Below, in pieces: positions 11,240 to 21,084 of a stretch of 64,000 nt of DNA. The stretch spans positions 32,258 to 96,257 of the forward strand of contig QKWP01001976.1 in the NCBI GenBank assembly GCA_003550325.1. Direction: 5' to 3'. The notes under the pieces were generated by a model. The model ran no database searches, was not told the origin of the DNA, and worked only from the letters and a program-made list of their open reading frames with translations. The DNA is from Gigaspora rosea (taxonomy: Eukaryota; Glomeromycota; Glomeromycetes; Diversisporales; Gigasporaceae). Position numbers and translations under genes: made by a program. The first letter of the stretch is position 1. Every line of letters starts with the position of its first letter.

Positions 11240-12157
11240 TAGGTATGCCCAGAGCTCCGTTGGGTCTTGATACGTACACGCCTCTATGTTTCCGCTTCTT
11301 ATATTGGCTGATTAGTTCTGTCTGCCCTTGCGAAGTTCACTAGACCCCAGTACCCGGTCAGTCACTCTTTGGATTCTTTTCCCCAGTTATCCTAGACTAC
11401 CAATCCAGTTGGCCCGGAAGGATCGGTCTGCCAGGCTTTAGGTGCCTAAGGTCTCTCTTTCCTTGGTTCATACTTCTATAACACAAGACCTTTTCCTCCG
11501 GTGTGACTCTGGCGGCCAGGTTGGTGGGCCCCCTTTTGCCATAGAAGCTCTTGCCCGTCCAGTTTCCTGGTCAGTCACCACTAAGATCCTTTTCTCCGGT
11601 ACTGTCGAAAGTCCAGCTACCTCTCCACTCAGGACTTGCCAAACGGATTTCAATTGTTCCGGTCCCTTGGCTTTTACCAAGGTTACAGGTAATCTACCCG
11701 ACCGATCGATGAACAAATGTTACCGTAACACAGGTCTATTTTCACTTTGTCTCCAGTGGGATTTGAACTCTAGATCTGCCGCTTGGGGGGTGACAACCAG
11801 ACAGCTTCTCTATGTCACCACACCCTTATAGCCTAATATTTGTTAATCTAGCATATAATGTTATTAATAAAAAAATAATAATCACACATTTTTATATTTT
11901 TGCTATAATGGAATTTGATTTGGCAATTATTAATAAAGCTGGCTCTAGTGGCTGATTTCGCATACATAATCATGCTTACTTTTGCATGTATATTTCATAA
12001 ATTTATTTTATTATTTTTACAAGTGTATTTTTGAGATTAATTTGGATATATTAATATCATTGAGTTTATATGATCGAGAATTTTTCTTGACATTTTATAA
12101 TTTCTGAACTTAGTTCAGGGATTTTTATCACGTGATTTATATCTCTACAATAAAGAA

Positions 12158-13679
12158 TTGAATATTTGCATTTTATTTAAAACAATAGCAGATTCACCAA
12201 CTACAATTGCTTCGTTAAGAGAATTAAATTCTAAACTTACACTCGAGATTGCTGAACTTAGAAAGAAGTATGCTAAGGTTGAGACTAAAAAGGCTGAACT
12301 TGAGGTTAAGAATACTGAGCTTTTAAAACAGATTATGGAAGAAAACAGCAAACGCGAAGCTGATCATACAAAATTTAAAGAAGATACTACTAACCTCAAG
12401 ACCAAAAACACTGAGCTTGAAGCAAGAGTAGCGAAATTAAGACATAATGTTGAGGAAATCAAAGAAAGGTCAAACCATTTCTAATATACAGGATGCACTT
12501 TCTATGGAAGAGATTTTATCTACTTCATCTGATAATACTTCAAATTCTAATAATTCTAATAAACCTAACAATTTCTTATATAAGAAAAATAAGAAAATTA
12601 TTAGTAATATAATAAGAGAAAGAAACCGAGAAAAGAAGATTCAAGCCCAAGTTTCACACAATGCTTCTTTGGTGCCAGCTGATTCTCCTTGCAATAAGAT
12701 TTTGGATACTGAGACAGAGAAAGAACCATGTGGTGATCTGGAAAAATGGTCTCAACCAAAATTATATGACACGAAAACCGTGACAAATTTGTCACAATAA
12801 GACAATATATCTTCTGAAGTATCTGAATTAGAGCAAGATAATGAAAATGATGAGGTTGATGCCAGTCAAATCGTAGAACAAGGTCTAATGCAAGAATTGT
12901 CCCAGAATACCCCTGGCTTTGAAATTAATAAGTCATATATTCAAAAATTCGATAACTTGGTCCCAGGTTCTGCACAAAGTTTATCATATTTGTTTAATAA
13001 AGCGGTTATAAAGGGTTAAGAAGAAATTTTATGTTGGTATTATTATTCCCTTGAGTTTGAAAATAGAGTTAAAAGCCTTATAACTATGAAAATATTAAGG
13101 ATATAACTACAAGAACAAAATTATATAAGAAAATGAAACCTTTTCTCTCTCATGTTACAGATTCAAATCTACATAAAAAACTCAGAGAGCTCAGAAAATT
13201 CTTAAAATGTTTGGAGGAGGAGTAGGTATAGCTAAAATTAAACAGGTTGCATATAGTGCAAGTACTATTTCTGAATTAACTAATGTGCAAATTCAAAATA
13301 TTATAGATCATGTAAACTGACAAATTTGTCATAATCAGAACATATATCTCTGAAAATTAAGGTAAGTGATCTAACTAAATCACTAATCTCTAATTCTTCC
13401 GATTTGAAAGTACTATCTATCTCTAAACCCAAGGAGGATTTATTGGAATCCAAGAAGACCTTATCTGAAAAACAAAACAATCCAGTCCACACCCATGCTA
13501 ATTTCCGCAACAAAACATTAGAGCAATATCCTGATATATTTTATAAATTTAATAATGAAAATATTGATTATTATAGAATTACTGATAGGGCATCATGCCC
13601 TTTATGCAAGTTAGACTATGATGATGAGAAGGGCATAGAAGGTAGATATGCATCATCATACTATATTAAATATAAATAG
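12158..13679 (+). pseudogene. Decayed member of the coiled-coil / EEI-CWY / Cys-motif Glomeromycotan family
   Basis: Three blocks in order match the architecture I know for this family. First, a coiled coil at 12158-12484 (ELNSKLTLEIAELRKKYAK, then KAELEVKNTELLKQIMEEN). Second, a disordered linker and core at 12447-13320, with EEILCWYYYSLEFENRVKSL and ELTNVQIQNIIDHV. Third, a C-terminal segment at 13404-13679 with CPLCKLDYDDEKGIEGRY and YYIKYK. Frames change near 12450-12480; stops lie after the linker (TAA about 12798), before EEILCWY and after IIDHVN; part of the core is missing compared with the gene at 1856. It is a host gene relic. The function of the family is unknown; the CxxC plus Asp-rich loop suggests a small metal-binding end. 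Confidence 0.6.
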
Positions 13680-13914
13680 CGCGAAATTCAAATAACTGCA
13701 TAAATAAAATTTATTTGTCCGCACTTTATAACATATCAGTATGCAATAATACAAAATTAATATTTTTTTGGCTGTGCCTACTTCGCTAATACGTAGGTAA
13801 TATATTCAAATATTACCCAAGAATAAGGCATAATTGTTATCCTTACTTGGTGATACTCCAAAGCATAGCCACTATGTAACTGTCTGCGGTAAATTTTTAT
13901 AATATATAATTATA

Positions 13915-14550
13915 CTAGCAAATAAATACTTGGGATACCTGATGTGAGAATTTAAATTGCTTTGTATTCATATAAAATGGCAGCATGGATACACAGACCA
14001 AGTCTGATAAAATATTATCCCCCGAATATCTGGATTGGTATTCTAAATTAACTGATTTGCCAATGACTATATCTGATAAACTTCGTTCCAAGTTATATAA
14101 AATATATAAGAAAAAAACTGGGCTTGATCCTTGGATAAAGTCTGAAAATTCGGAACTCCAACAAATCAAAAAGACTGATAATTGTATCTTACAGAACAGT
14201 TCGTTGTAAACCCAGGTAAGGGTACAGCAAAGAAATGTTCAATCTACGCTATCTAAATGACAATTCCCAATTTCTGTTCTACCTAAAGATCCCGAAGAAA
14301 GGCAACAACATGTTATTGAAATGGTATTAGAACGATTTCCTTATTTAACTTTGAAACATAGTTTTAAATATAGTAATTATTTTGATTTTAATAGATCTGT
14401 ACTCTGTCTTATATGCAATAAAGACCATAAAAAAGAAAATATAAGAAATCATATAGAGGTTTATGGAGGAGAGGTGATTATGTCAATATAAAAACATATC
14501 GTCTTACATGTTGAGGAAATAAATATCAGAATTCAATCCAAATAGTAACC
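13915..14550 (+). pseudogene. Second decayed small gene with C-terminal CxxC-H motif
   Basis: ATG 13985 opens a 74-residue frame (SPEYLDWYSKLTDLPMTI, then KLRSKLYKIYKKKTGLDPW). After a TAA at 14207-14209 further coding-like segments follow: LERFPYLTLKHSFKYSNYFD, and then CLICNKDHKKENIRNHIE near 14400-14460. A last frame near 14480-14545 reads KTYRLTC followed by a stop and NKYQNSIQI. The pattern CxxCxxDH followed by an aromatic stretch and a late LTC resembles the C-terminal motif of the gene to the left, so the two probably belong to related expanded families. At least two stops and one frameshift are present. Function unknown. Confidence 0.45.
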
Positions 14551-14784
14551 GTAAAAGCATAGGTTAATAAGGAAACTAGGTATGACTTTATTATCTCTAC
14601 TAATTAATAATTGCAAATTGCACTACAAGAATCATATAAAATAAAAAATGGCGAGGTCGAAGGAACCCCCTTCTATATTTCATAATAATTGTTGCCGAAA
14701 TAACAACATACAAATAAAAAATTTTTATTATATAAAAAAAAAATGCCTCAAAAAGGCGCCCTTAACAGGTTAGGTTAGTGGGGT

Positions 14785-15000
14785 TTATATTTGATCTAAC
14801 ATTTCCCTTCGTTTATCAGGGTTTATCCAAGAATTATCATCCTTTTCTTCATCACGCTCTAAGTTTTCTTTTGACATTTTTCCCCAGGTCTTATCATAAG
14901 ATAAAAATTCTCTCAGCTTGTATTGTCGGTTTGATTTAGAATAGTTGGGGGTCTTATTTTTCTTGTTCTTAGAGGTAGTAGTTTTTTTGTTACTGCTCAT
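14785..15000 (-). CDS. Small lysine-rich hypothetical protein (71 aa)
   Basis: The frame runs from ATG at 15000 to TGA-side end at 14785. The N-terminal half is very basic and low in complexity (SSNKKTTTSKNKKNKTPNYS); the C-terminal half is mixed-charge (ENLERDEEKDDNSW, then NPDKRREMLDQI). No domain, signal peptide or membrane segment is visible. Codon use looks unforced for an AT-rich genome. It could be a real small protein or the last exon of a broken gene. I do not recognise it. Confidence 0.35.
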   Translation of the reverse strand: MSSNKKTTTSKNKKNKTPNYSKSNRQYKLREFLSYDKTWGKMSKENLERDEEKDDNSWINPDKRREMLDQI

Positions 15001-15706
15001 TTTTCGTACCTAAATACAAAAAATAAAGTAAGTAAAAATTTGGTTTCATAGCTGAAGTAAAATGAAATAACACAAATTACTTAAAAAAAATACAGGCAAG
15101 TAAGTCAGTAAAAAAAATACGAGCAAAAATAATGTTATTGCTAACTTATCTTATGGGTGAAAACCTGCTTATTTTATACTATTCATTCGCTAGTTCTAAA
15201 AAGCCTGCCAGAAAAAAGTTACATGATTATTAATCGCATTACTCTAGTACTCCCAAATCACACTTAACAAAGCAACTCTGCTCGGTCATAAGTTCCGTAT
15301 ACTGAAGCTATTTTGTTATTATTCTGGTGAAATTAACCCCCTTATATTCGACAATCTCTCCTGTGATGAAAAAAAAGTTAATGATCTCAACAATCTCAGA
15401 GATGACGGAGATTCCAAGTTCCTGTAACATATGAATTTGGACAAAACTACTGATTAAAATTATTATATGTATTACCTTTATAATCTTTTTAAGTCCTATT
15501 CTTATCGCGGGATCATATACAATAAAAAAAGAGTTCTAGTTATTGTAAAATTGGTTAACGTTAACGTTGGAGAAGTAATTATGCATTAAGATAACACCAC
15601 ATAAAATTTAATGCTGGCCATTGATTATCAAAACCAGTCGAGTTTTTATCTCTAACTGATTATCAAGCGATCCTGTTTTTAGCCAAAATAAAAAGTGGTT
15701 TAAGTC
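15001..15706. other. Intergenic, no gene seen
   Basis: AT-rich sequence with no supported ORF, repeat or RNA gene. Confidence 0.5.
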
Positions 15707-15998
15707 ACATGAGGTAGGGTTCCGCAATTTGATTTGATCTTCAAATATTTGAATCAAATATTTGATCAAATTCAAATTCAAATTTGACTATATTTGATTT
15801 GATCAAATTCAAATATGGCCAAATTTGATTTGATTTGACAAATATTTGATTTGATTTGAAAATTACTATTAAAAATTTAAATTCAAATCAAATTCAAATT
15901 CAAATATTTGAATCAAATCAAATTCAAATTAGGGTCAATTTGATTTGATCAAATTCAAATTGATCCAATATTTGATTTGATTTAAATCTAACATGAGG
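15707..15998. mobile_element. hAT-like MITE made of TTTGATTTGA repeats
   Basis: The element is 15715-15990 (276 bp), flanked by an exact 8-base duplication ACATGAGG (15707-15714 and 15991-15998). It starts TAGGGTTCCGC and ends in CTA. Almost the whole interior is built of TTTGATTTGA and its inverse TCAAATCAAA, so a transcript or single strand would fold on itself many times. There is no coding capacity. Confidence 0.8.
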
Positions 15999-16061
15999 TT
16001 ACTTATTTTTTGCTAGCGTGAATGGTTATTAACTATAAAAATTAAATTACCATTACGTCAT

Positions 16062-16484
16062 TATATGGGCTTGGTGCTGCAAAAAGGGGGTAAATTGACA
16101 ATTTTTTAAAAATAATTTTTTTTATACAAATCAATTTAAAATAAGATTTGGAACATTTTTTACTTAAAAACACAAAGCAGTTATATTAATAAATTTTGTA
16201 GTATAGCTCTTTAAAGTTGGTATTTTCTTATAATTTATACATATTGGCTAATCCAAAGAATTGCTGATATCTCTTTGTCTACTGGCACGTTTTAAATAAT
16301 TTAGCTATCAAAATGTTCGTCTCATCGAGATGAACATTTTGATAGCTAAATCATTCAAAACGGACTAGTAGATCAAGAGATATCAGCAATTCTTTGGATT
16401 AGCCAATATGAACATAAAAATTGATTTTCTGAAGATATTTTGTTTTGTTGATTTACCCCCTTTTTGCAGCACCAAGCCCATATA
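16062..16484. mobile_element. Near-complete foldback MITE with TA duplication
   Basis: The ends TATGGGCTTGGTGCTGCAAA at 16064 and the inverse ending at 16482 pair, and pairing continues inward for most of the length, including ATATCTCTTG near 16270 and 16372 and GCTAAATNATT near 16303 and 16343. The apex is near 16325. TA flanks both sides (16062-16063 and 16483-16484). No ORF is present. The central CTCATCGAG sequence recurs in the hairpin near 47770 and in the repeat near 62380. Confidence 0.75.
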
Positions 16485-16849
16485 GTTATGTTAAACTAAT
16501 ACACATTTATATTTACAGGTACTTTATCATTACAGGGTAACAAATGCGATGCTAGATGTTTGATCAACATGCTTTGCTATTTTTGTTATAATGCAAAAAT
16601 AATGAAGTGTATAACTATTATTCTAAAATTGTAAATCGGGCTTAAATATTAATATATAGCATGTTCAATAATTGTGGTGCCGAATTTAGTAAACAATGCA
16701 CCCTGGTTAATTATTGTTTGTGATTTATATAGATCTTTCAATTTTTGATTTTTTTTTTTACCAATATTACATTACACTGTCCTATACAAAATAGTTTTTG
16801 TGTTGATAAGACAGTTGCTGGAGCTATTTGTGTGGGTATGCTTAGTCAA

Positions 16850-17306
16850 GCAAAAAATTTCGTCTCTAATATTGAGCAATAGGGCCTCTGACTATGTGTG
16901 TTGTGAGATTGAACATGCTCATAATTACCATCTGGTAGCCCAGTACTTTGGCAAAAGTGATCGTCTGTCCCACAAAAATATGCAAGTTATTCTTTAATAA
17001 CATAGTTTTTTTAGGTGCAGTCATAACCTTTCGAGGTAGGCCTAGGATCTGACTGTTTCCTCCCTAAAATTTATTTTTTTATTCTACTCTTATAAAAATA
17101 CTGCTTTGAGGGCGCGATTGTCAACTATCATTGTCTACGTAGTGAGAAGAGGAAGACCGAATGAGCTTCCTGCGGTTTAGTCCACTGAGCTACGAGATGA
17201 GAAATAGTTCAAATGTATCCACCTCGCTTTTTATTTATTATACTTATTCCTGGGATAGGCATGCAAAAAATTTCGTCTTTATTAAGTGATAGGGCCTCTG
17301 ACTTAA
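16850..17306. repeat. Direct repeat pair and tRNA-like A-box sequence
   Basis: Positions about 16848-16902 and 17266-17306 share GCAAAAAATTTCGTCT and ATAGGGCCTCTGACT with small differences. Between them, on the minus strand at about 17150-17200, lies GTAGCTCAGTGGACTAA, a good match to a pol III A box, as in tRNAs and tRNA-derived SINEs. I could not fold a complete tRNA and found no B box at the expected distance. A decayed SINE is the likely reading. Confidence 0.35.
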
Positions 17307-17543
17307 TATATTTAATTGATGTTCACTTCTTGCAAAAATTGAATCTGGAATTAAGGAAGTGTTAAGTTAATAAAATCTAATAGGTCTAAATCCCTAAATA
17401 CAATATAAATCACATATAATCACTAAATATGTCGAGTATATCTATTTCTATTATTATTGACAAAAACACTAAATCACAAAAATCTATTAATAATAGACCA
17501 GGATATAATATGAAGTACGTTAACTTGTATATTTACAAATATT

Positions 17544-17879
17544 GTGGTATTTAGTGTTCTGCAAAAGATCCGGGCCCAGTCCAGGTCCAGTCCGGTCCGT
17601 ATACCGGACCAAATCCAGATCTTTATTAAGATCCGCCCGGTCCAGTCTGAAACATAAGTTAGCTTTTCTGTTTGGTCAAAAATGTTCATAATGTAGGTAA
17701 AAAAAGTGACATAAAAGATGAGCAGAGTCATCAGAGAAATATGGAGGGCAATATTTTTTTTCTAAGAGGTTTTTTTTTAGAGACGGACTGGATCCGGATC
17801 CATAACTTGGATCCCAGACCAGATCTGGATCTTTAAAAATACCCGCCCGGTCCGGTTCATGCGGAACACTAGTAGTATT
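17544..17879. mobile_element. hAT-like MITE, 320 bp
   Basis: The element is 17552-17871. The tips are TAGTGTTCTGC and the inverse of TAGTGTTCCGC. The flanks are GTGGTATT (17544-17551) and GTAGTATT (17872-17879), an 8-base duplication with one difference. The subterminal parts are palindromic and rich in CCGGTCC and GGATC. The TAGTGTT tip is shared with the elements at 51502 and 56708, so these are probably one family. Confidence 0.8.
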
Positions 17880-17892
17880 AATAATTATCAAT

Positions 17893-18225
17893 GATTCCTT
17901 GATAAACTCTTTGAAACTGAAAGACGATATGATACACTATCAGTTATTAAACCATACGAAACTTCAGTACAGTGGGCTATTCGGGTCAGAGTTCCTTTAC
18001 AAGAGCTGGTCTCTGAAAAGAAGAAAAGCATATATCATGCACATTCTTTATTTGGTGCATTTGGTAAGGGTAAATTTGTAGATCATGATTACTACTGACC
18101 TAGAATTCACAAAACCCATATGGCGATATGTTTAGACTGTATGAAACTTATTCAGATTAATGATATAAAGCCGAAAAAGAAATTTCACTATGCTAAAAAT
18201 AACAAGTTATGCGCCTGCTAATGCG
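17893..18225 (+). pseudogene. Gene fragment, unrecognised
   Basis: Directly right of the hAT-like element, one frame reads coding-like sequence for about 50 residues (SVIKPYETSVQWAIRVRVP, then SLFGAFGKGKFVDHDYY). After a stop near 18096 it continues with THMAICLDCMKLIQINDIKP. The CLDC pair and the mixed composition look like real protein, but I do not know the family. The 5' side is not visible across the element at 17552-17871. Confidence 0.3.
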
Positions 18226-18834
18226 CTGGGAGCTTTTTTTTAGATCAAAAGATAAGTCAAAGATAGTGGTAGCAGTAATTAAGTTTTGATAATCAGTGAA
18301 TTGTTTTTAAATAATGAATTTTATGAATTACAATTAATAGTAGTAATTAATCAGTGCAGTTTTATCAAAGTTCTGGATTTACAATTTAATTATTTACTAG
18401 AATCTATTGTAGATAATTAAATAAAGATGAATCAATTTGGAATACTGTAGTTTGTTACATAATAGTCTTGTAAAATAGGGCTTAAATAGGTATAGAATTA
18501 AATCAAATGTACATTATATTAACCAATTATATTAAAAAAATTATTTATACTAATGTTTGTTCTATTTATTTTTACAAAATTTATAAGCTATCATTCTTTG
18601 TAATACATGATAATGTAGCTAAGTTGATTTGTATTAAGAATTATAATAGGTTTTATAATGATTTGCTGTTAAAATTTTCTATAACATGAAACTAGGACTC
18701 TTTCCGGTTAGGCCTGTAAATCATAAATAAACAAAACACAGATTCAGAAAATAAACAAAGTATAGTCAAGTGCCATTAATTAAAGCTGCCCTAAGGGCCA
18801 GGGAACGATCCACTCTGTTAAACAGTCACTACTA

Positions 18835-21084
18835 GTGAACATAAGTAAAAGAAAAGGAACACCCATACTTTCGACACCGGAAGTATTCCATAACTTCCTC
18901 TCAACTATGGCGTCTCAACCCGAGAACCGCCCAGAACCTATGCCAGATATCCAACCAACTATTTATCAAGATGTTGTCGCACCTACTAATGACGCAATCA
19001 CTGCTTCTTTGGCATCTCCACAAAAAAAGATAAAGAAAATTCACGGTCCTACCCAACAGAACACGCCACCCCCTCCTCTCACCACTGACAAAAATGAAAA
19101 AAGTGGGGATTCCAGCATACCCCCGACAGATTTCACAATGACATCACCTATGCACATCACCACAACAACCGTGGGAACATCACAGACTACCACCATACCC
19201 GGAACACCCCTCAACACAACAACCGTGAGAAAAGGGAATTTCACTCCCTCACAAGACTCGGTTCCCGACTCCTTGACCCCTGACCCACCCAAAACCGATA
19301 CCCCGACCCAACTAAACCCTGGTTCAATGTGGGAAGACAACCCATGGCATGAGAAATCTCGACTACAATTACCTCCGACCGATACTGATTTGATGGACAC
19401 AGAGTCGAATGCTACAATCGAGCCAAATGACACCGACCCCCAACCCCGGACACTTTACAGCCAGGCCCACAAACGAAAGACAAAACACATCCCACGAACT
19501 GATGAGGAATGGTATACAGCTACTCTCAGGGTTAAAGCAAATAGAAGGACCTAAGAAATGGACAGACAAACCTGGAACTACGAAAGCATTCTCAATGCTT
19601 TTAATTCCCCAGAAGAACTGGAAAAATTTTTTGAACATAAACTCGGTCATAAGCCATCTAAGATCAACATTACTGAGGCCATCAACCAGAAAATCACATA
19701 CCTCGATACAGCCTTTTTCCGCTCCTTCTCCAGATCAAAAGAAACTGCACCACAACACCAAAGAGAATTCGAATCTCTCTTCGAGATGTCACTAGAAAAA
19801 TACCGCAGGTTCCATGGCGTCAAGTTCATCAATAAATCTAACTGTCAACAGATATATGAAAAACTACACACAAAAATTGCTATAGACTACATCTGCAATA
19901 TGGATTTCATTTCTCTAAAACCTCATGATTGTACCCATCGTCTGTTCTACTGCCTTTACTTGGCCAAATTAACTCCTACGGTTATATTCGAACAAACTAG
20001 GACCCACCTAATTGCTGCCCACAGCTCAATTCGCGAACTACTTCCTGAGGAACCCCACTTGATAGACCAGGATTTTCTCGCGGCCTTGCCACAACTACTC
20101 CCACTAACTAGTAGAAAACACATCAGAACTACAGTTACCGTTCTGCGGAAAATATACAACTTCGAACAACTCCCAGATACTTACTTCGACCTTCCCAACG
20201 CGCCCCTACCAGAACGGTTAGAAGACCTACACCCTACCGTTAGAAATTTATTCCCGATCTCAGACTGGTCTGAGTTAAAACATTTAAGTGACTACAGGCA
20301 AAAACTACAGACTTATTACAAACTTGAGGAGAAAATCCCACCACAATATTTTGACTTGCCTGCAGGGAAAGAAAGACTCCCACATACACTACAAGCCCTC
20401 AACTCAGCTACAAGACACCTCTTCTCTTGTACACCACAGAGTGAAGAAGAATTTCAACAGCTTATTGCGACACTGCGTGAACATTACTCCTTTAGACGTT
20501 TACCTTCGGACTACTTCAAACCCCGTGGGAAATTACCATCTGACTCTACCTCCATTGAAACTAAACTTACCTATACTTTCCCAATCTGCGACACACAACT
20601 CGCAATAGAATTCATAAATGAAATCAAAGATAGATACCAATTTAACCTTCCCCTGCCTCTTCAATACATGACCTGCAACCCCACGGACAAACCTTCTCTA
20701 CCAGAAAGACATGAAGACGTTACACTTTGTAACATCACGGTCCCTATTAGATCCCCGAGAATACTTGTTGCAACTGCTCGTCAACTACGACAATTTTATT
20801 TCTTTCATAAAATCCTGGCTACCTGGATCGAAATCACTAATAACAACAAAAATGACAAACTCACTCTCCCGTCTGATATCACAGAAGCAAATAATATCCT
20901 AACAATGACCGAAGGCTGTCGGCACATAGAACTTCCAATTACAAACTATGCACATATTACACCTATAATTGAAACTCTGCGACAATTCTTCCGCTTTCGC
21001 AGCTTCCTAACAAACTTCATCAATGTACCCAACCTACTCGGACCAACATGGGATATAGTCGACAACTACGCACCACTATTATGA
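18835..21084 (+). CDS. LINE ORF1 (two in-frame halves split by one TAA)
   Basis: The first half, 18835-19554 (239 codons), is Pro/Thr-rich and probably disordered. A TAA at 19552-19554 ends it, but the same frame continues at once (GAA, then ATG 19558) for another 508 codons to a TGA at 21082-21084. The simplest reading is one ORF1 of about 750 codons with a single stop; two separate ORFs are also possible. The second half has six imperfect repeats of a motif close to LRxxYxFxxLPxxYFxLP, spaced about 50-65 residues, near residues 192, 245, 302, 350, 405 and 475, for example LRKIYNFEQLPDTYFDLP and LREHYSFRRLPSDYF. No CCHC zinc knuckle or RRM is visible, which is unusual for ORF1. A role in RNA binding is expected only from its position. 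The translated protein likely acts in the RNP. Confidence 0.7.

Larger units (their letters stand above)
10010..11830 (-). mobile_element. GC-richer retroelement-like relic, interrupted by two small elements
   Basis: Base composition is clearly less AT-rich than the surroundings. On the minus strand, 10010-10400 reads like an LTR or a pol II promoter region: a TATATAAATGG box near 10095-10105, then AATAAAAGG about 50 bases on. Farther right the minus strand at about 11735-11825 contains a tRNA-gene B-box-like stretch (GAGTTCAAATCCC). One short minus frame at 11468-11716 is open but not recognised. The relic is cut by the elements at 10406-10708 and 10896-11237. The family cannot be named. It is broken and probably old. 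Confidence 0.35.

Noticed and set aside
11442-11831. 129-codon plus-strand frame
   Set aside because: The composition is that of the GC-richer relic. A minus-strand frame overlaps it, no domain is visible, and the region looks like retroelement sequence read backwards.
16800-16997. 65-codon frame near the direct repeat
   Set aside because: It spans repeat sequence and has no recognisable domain.
18507-18689. 60-codon AT-rich frame before the LINE
   Set aside because: Ile/Tyr/Asn-rich sequence typical of random AT-rich DNA; it ends in the LINE target duplication.
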